NCBI GenBank assembly: GCA_024404655.1
Contig: JAKSPR010000143.1
Span: 1-7,296 of the forward strand
Origin: Clostridia bacterium
GTDB lineage: Bacteria > Bacillota > Clostridia > Oscillospirales > CAG-272
Reading direction: 5' to 3'
Length of the DNA: 7,296 bases
Of this stretch, positions 6,488 through 7,296 are shown piece by piece. Position numbers and translations under genes: made by a program. Within the stretch, counting starts at the first letter, position 1. Each line of letters opens with the position of its first letter. A model generated the notes under the pieces. It was not told the origin of the DNA. It did not search any database and saw only the letters and a list, made by a program, of their open reading frames with translations.

Positions 6488-6976
6488 TCAGTAACCGAAT
6501 TTGCCTTCCAGACTGTCGTCGTTTTCGATCCAGTCGTTGACACGGATCACACGGTAATCGGTTTTGGTATCGCGGATAATGACGGTTTCGATGCCGGCAT
6601 TGATGACAAAACGCTTGCACATAGCGCAGGAACAGGTCCCGGCAACACAGGCGCCGTCAGCGGGATCGGTGCAGGCGATGTAGAGGGTAGCACCCAGCAT
6701 CTGATCGCGGGGAGCAGCCACGATAGCATTGGCTTCCGCATGGATAGAGCGGCAGAGCTCATAGCGTTCACCGCGCGGGATCGCGAGGGTCTGACGGATG
6801 CAGCTGCCGAGGTCAACGCAGTTTTTTCTTCCGCGGGGAGCACCGTTGTAGCCGGTAGAGACGATGGTATCGTTTTTCACAATGATAGCGCCGTAGCGTT
6901 TGCGCAGGCAGGTAGAGCGTTCGGAGACAGTTTCAGCGATGGCGAGGTAATAATTGCTTTTGGAAACACGTTCCAT
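6488..6976 (-). CDS. comEB: dCMP deaminase, ComEB type
   Basis: Zinc-dependent cytidine/deoxycytidylate deaminase-family protein of 162 residues, predicted to convert dCMP to dUMP for thymidylate synthesis. Seen: STCLRKRYGAIIVKN at 21-35; TGYNGAPRG at 41-49; ELCRSIHAEANAI at 73-85 with zinc ligand H79 and catalytic E81; and the second zinc motif CAMC at 117-120 followed by KRFVINAGIETVII. The residue before the first ligand is Ser116, where the family usually has proline. The loop before it is Cys-rich (C102, C110, C115). I chose the ATG at 6976 because family members start near MERVSK and AAAGGA lies upstream at loose spacing. The frame stays open to 7039, but that extension falls in the promoter leader. 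It is probably the first gene of comEB-lipoprotein-rimI-tsaD. The ComEB name is by family, not evidence for competence. Confidence 0.92.
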   Translation of the reverse strand: MERVSKSNYYLAIAETVSERSTCLRKRYGAIIVKNDTIVSTGYNGAPRGRKNCVDLGSCIRQTLAIPRGERYELCRSIHAEANAIVAAPRDQMLGATLYIACTDPADGACVAGTCSCAMCKRFVINAGIETVIIRDTKTDYRVIRVNDWIENDDSLEGKFGY

Positions 6977-7037
6977 AAAGAGAATCATTCCTTTCAGGTG
7001 ATTTGAAGGGCAATTTCCCGATAGGGGCACTTGCGGC

Positions 7038-7080
7038 ATTATATTATAGATATTTTACCACAGTTTTGTGAAGAAATCAA
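7038..7080 (-). promoter_or_regulatory. Sigma-A-like promoter for the comEB gene set
   Basis: Two overlapping matches are visible on the minus strand. The first is TTGATT (7080-7075), 17 bp, then TAAAAT (7057-7052) preceded by TG, as in extended -10 promoters. The second is TTCACA (7072-7067), 18 bp, then TATAAT (7048-7043); another TATAAT overlaps at 7043-7038. Either one would give a leader of roughly 50-70 nt before the comEB ATG. This AT-rich block stands out from the GC-rich surroundings. Confidence 0.65.
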
Positions 7081-7150
7081 GAATCTGGAGTGATGTTTTT
7101 TGGGAAAGCGATGAAACCCATGGCTGCGCACCACCATCAAAAAGTTTTGA

Positions 7151-7286
7151 CCTGTCAGGGCTTTGCCCTGACAGGGTTCGAGCATTTTTCAAAAGCTTGC
7201 GGATTTTCAAGGCGGAGCCTTGAATCGACATGAATGAATCGGCTGTGCCGATTCCATCGCGGCCGAGCGGCGAAAGGCCCTGAGGG
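7151..7286. repeat. Array of short stem-loops with three-base loops
   Basis: Successive inverted repeats follow one design: a stem, a 3-nt loop and the complementary stem. They are CCTGTCAGGGC with loop TTT (7151-7175, perfect 11 bp), TTCAAGGC with loop GGA (7206-7224, 8 bp), GAATCGGC with loop TGT (7236-7254, 8 bp), TCGCGGC with loop CGA (7257-7273, one G-G mismatch), and a minimal CCC-TGA-GGG (7278-7286). The first three share a GGC-NNN-GCC core. The unit continues to or past the window edge. No T-tract follows any stem closely, so ordinary terminators are unlikely. The rest of the gap between the window edge and the comEB promoter holds no gene I can support. Confidence 0.6.
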
Positions 7287-7296
7287 ACCAAAAGCG

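Noticed and set aside
6977..7039. 21-codon N-terminal extension of comEB
   Set aside because: It runs into the -10 region of the promoter and does not resemble deaminase N-termini.
7064..7083. Possible Rex operator (TTGTGAA half-site at 7066-7072) at the comEB promoter
   Set aside because: The expected TTCACAA half after a 4-nt spacer is absent (the bases read TCAAGAA), so the inverted repeat is not formed.
7111..7233. Plus-strand 40-codon open frame beginning MKPMAAHHH
   Set aside because: Only a weak GGGAAA upstream, and its codons are the hairpin stems themselves. I could not support it as a gene, though a repeat-encoded peptide cannot be ruled out.
7055..7291. Minus-strand 78-codon open frame near the right edge
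   Set aside because: It spans the hairpin array and the comEB promoter, ends inside the promoter and has no recognisable domain. Most likely chance coding through inverted repeats.

Overview
The window reads as ordinary chromosome from a moderately GC-rich Firmicute of class Clostridia. A gut Oscillospiraceae/Ruminococcaceae-type organism is my best guess. The evidence is a Rex redox repressor, a DnaD-family primosome protein next to a DnaC/DnaI-type helicase loader, Gram-positive lipoprotein signals, and strong AGGAGG-type ribosome binding sites. All eight recognised genes lie on the minus strand, so the biological order runs from the right edge to the left. I see no phage, IS, CRISPR, tRNA or rRNA genes.

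Right part (about 7296 to 4234). An intergenic stretch carries a run of compact stem-loops, most with a GGC-NNN-GCC core. A sigma-A-like promoter (about 7080-7038) follows and probably drives a tight gene set: ComEB-type dCMP deaminase (dUMP supply), a short lipoprotein of unknown function, RimI (N-acetyltransferase of ribosomal protein S18), and TsaD (t6A tRNA modification). rimI-tsaD is the classical pairing, but the usual upstream partners tsaE and tsaB are not here.

Middle (3970-4233). A 264-bp gap without a credible gene holds an AT-rich hairpin next to tsaD and then a dense cluster of DnaA-box-like 9-mers. Three are exact TTTTCCACA and about six are variants, all within roughly 170 bp, and two same-strand pairs are spaced exactly 21 bp. 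It looks like an oriC or a DnaA-box cluster and is the most interesting non-coding element in the window.

Left part (3969 to 1). rex, a DnaD-domain gene, dnaC and hisS follow with gaps of 0, 33 and 28 bp, which suggests one transcript. It would link an NADH/NAD+ sensor, two replication-restart or helicase-loading proteins and histidyl-tRNA synthetase behind the DnaA-box cluster. hisS is cut by the left window edge. Three starts matter: rex begins at a GTG, dnaC at a TTG with a strong Shine-Dalgarno, and tsaD well inside a longer open frame that overlaps rimI.
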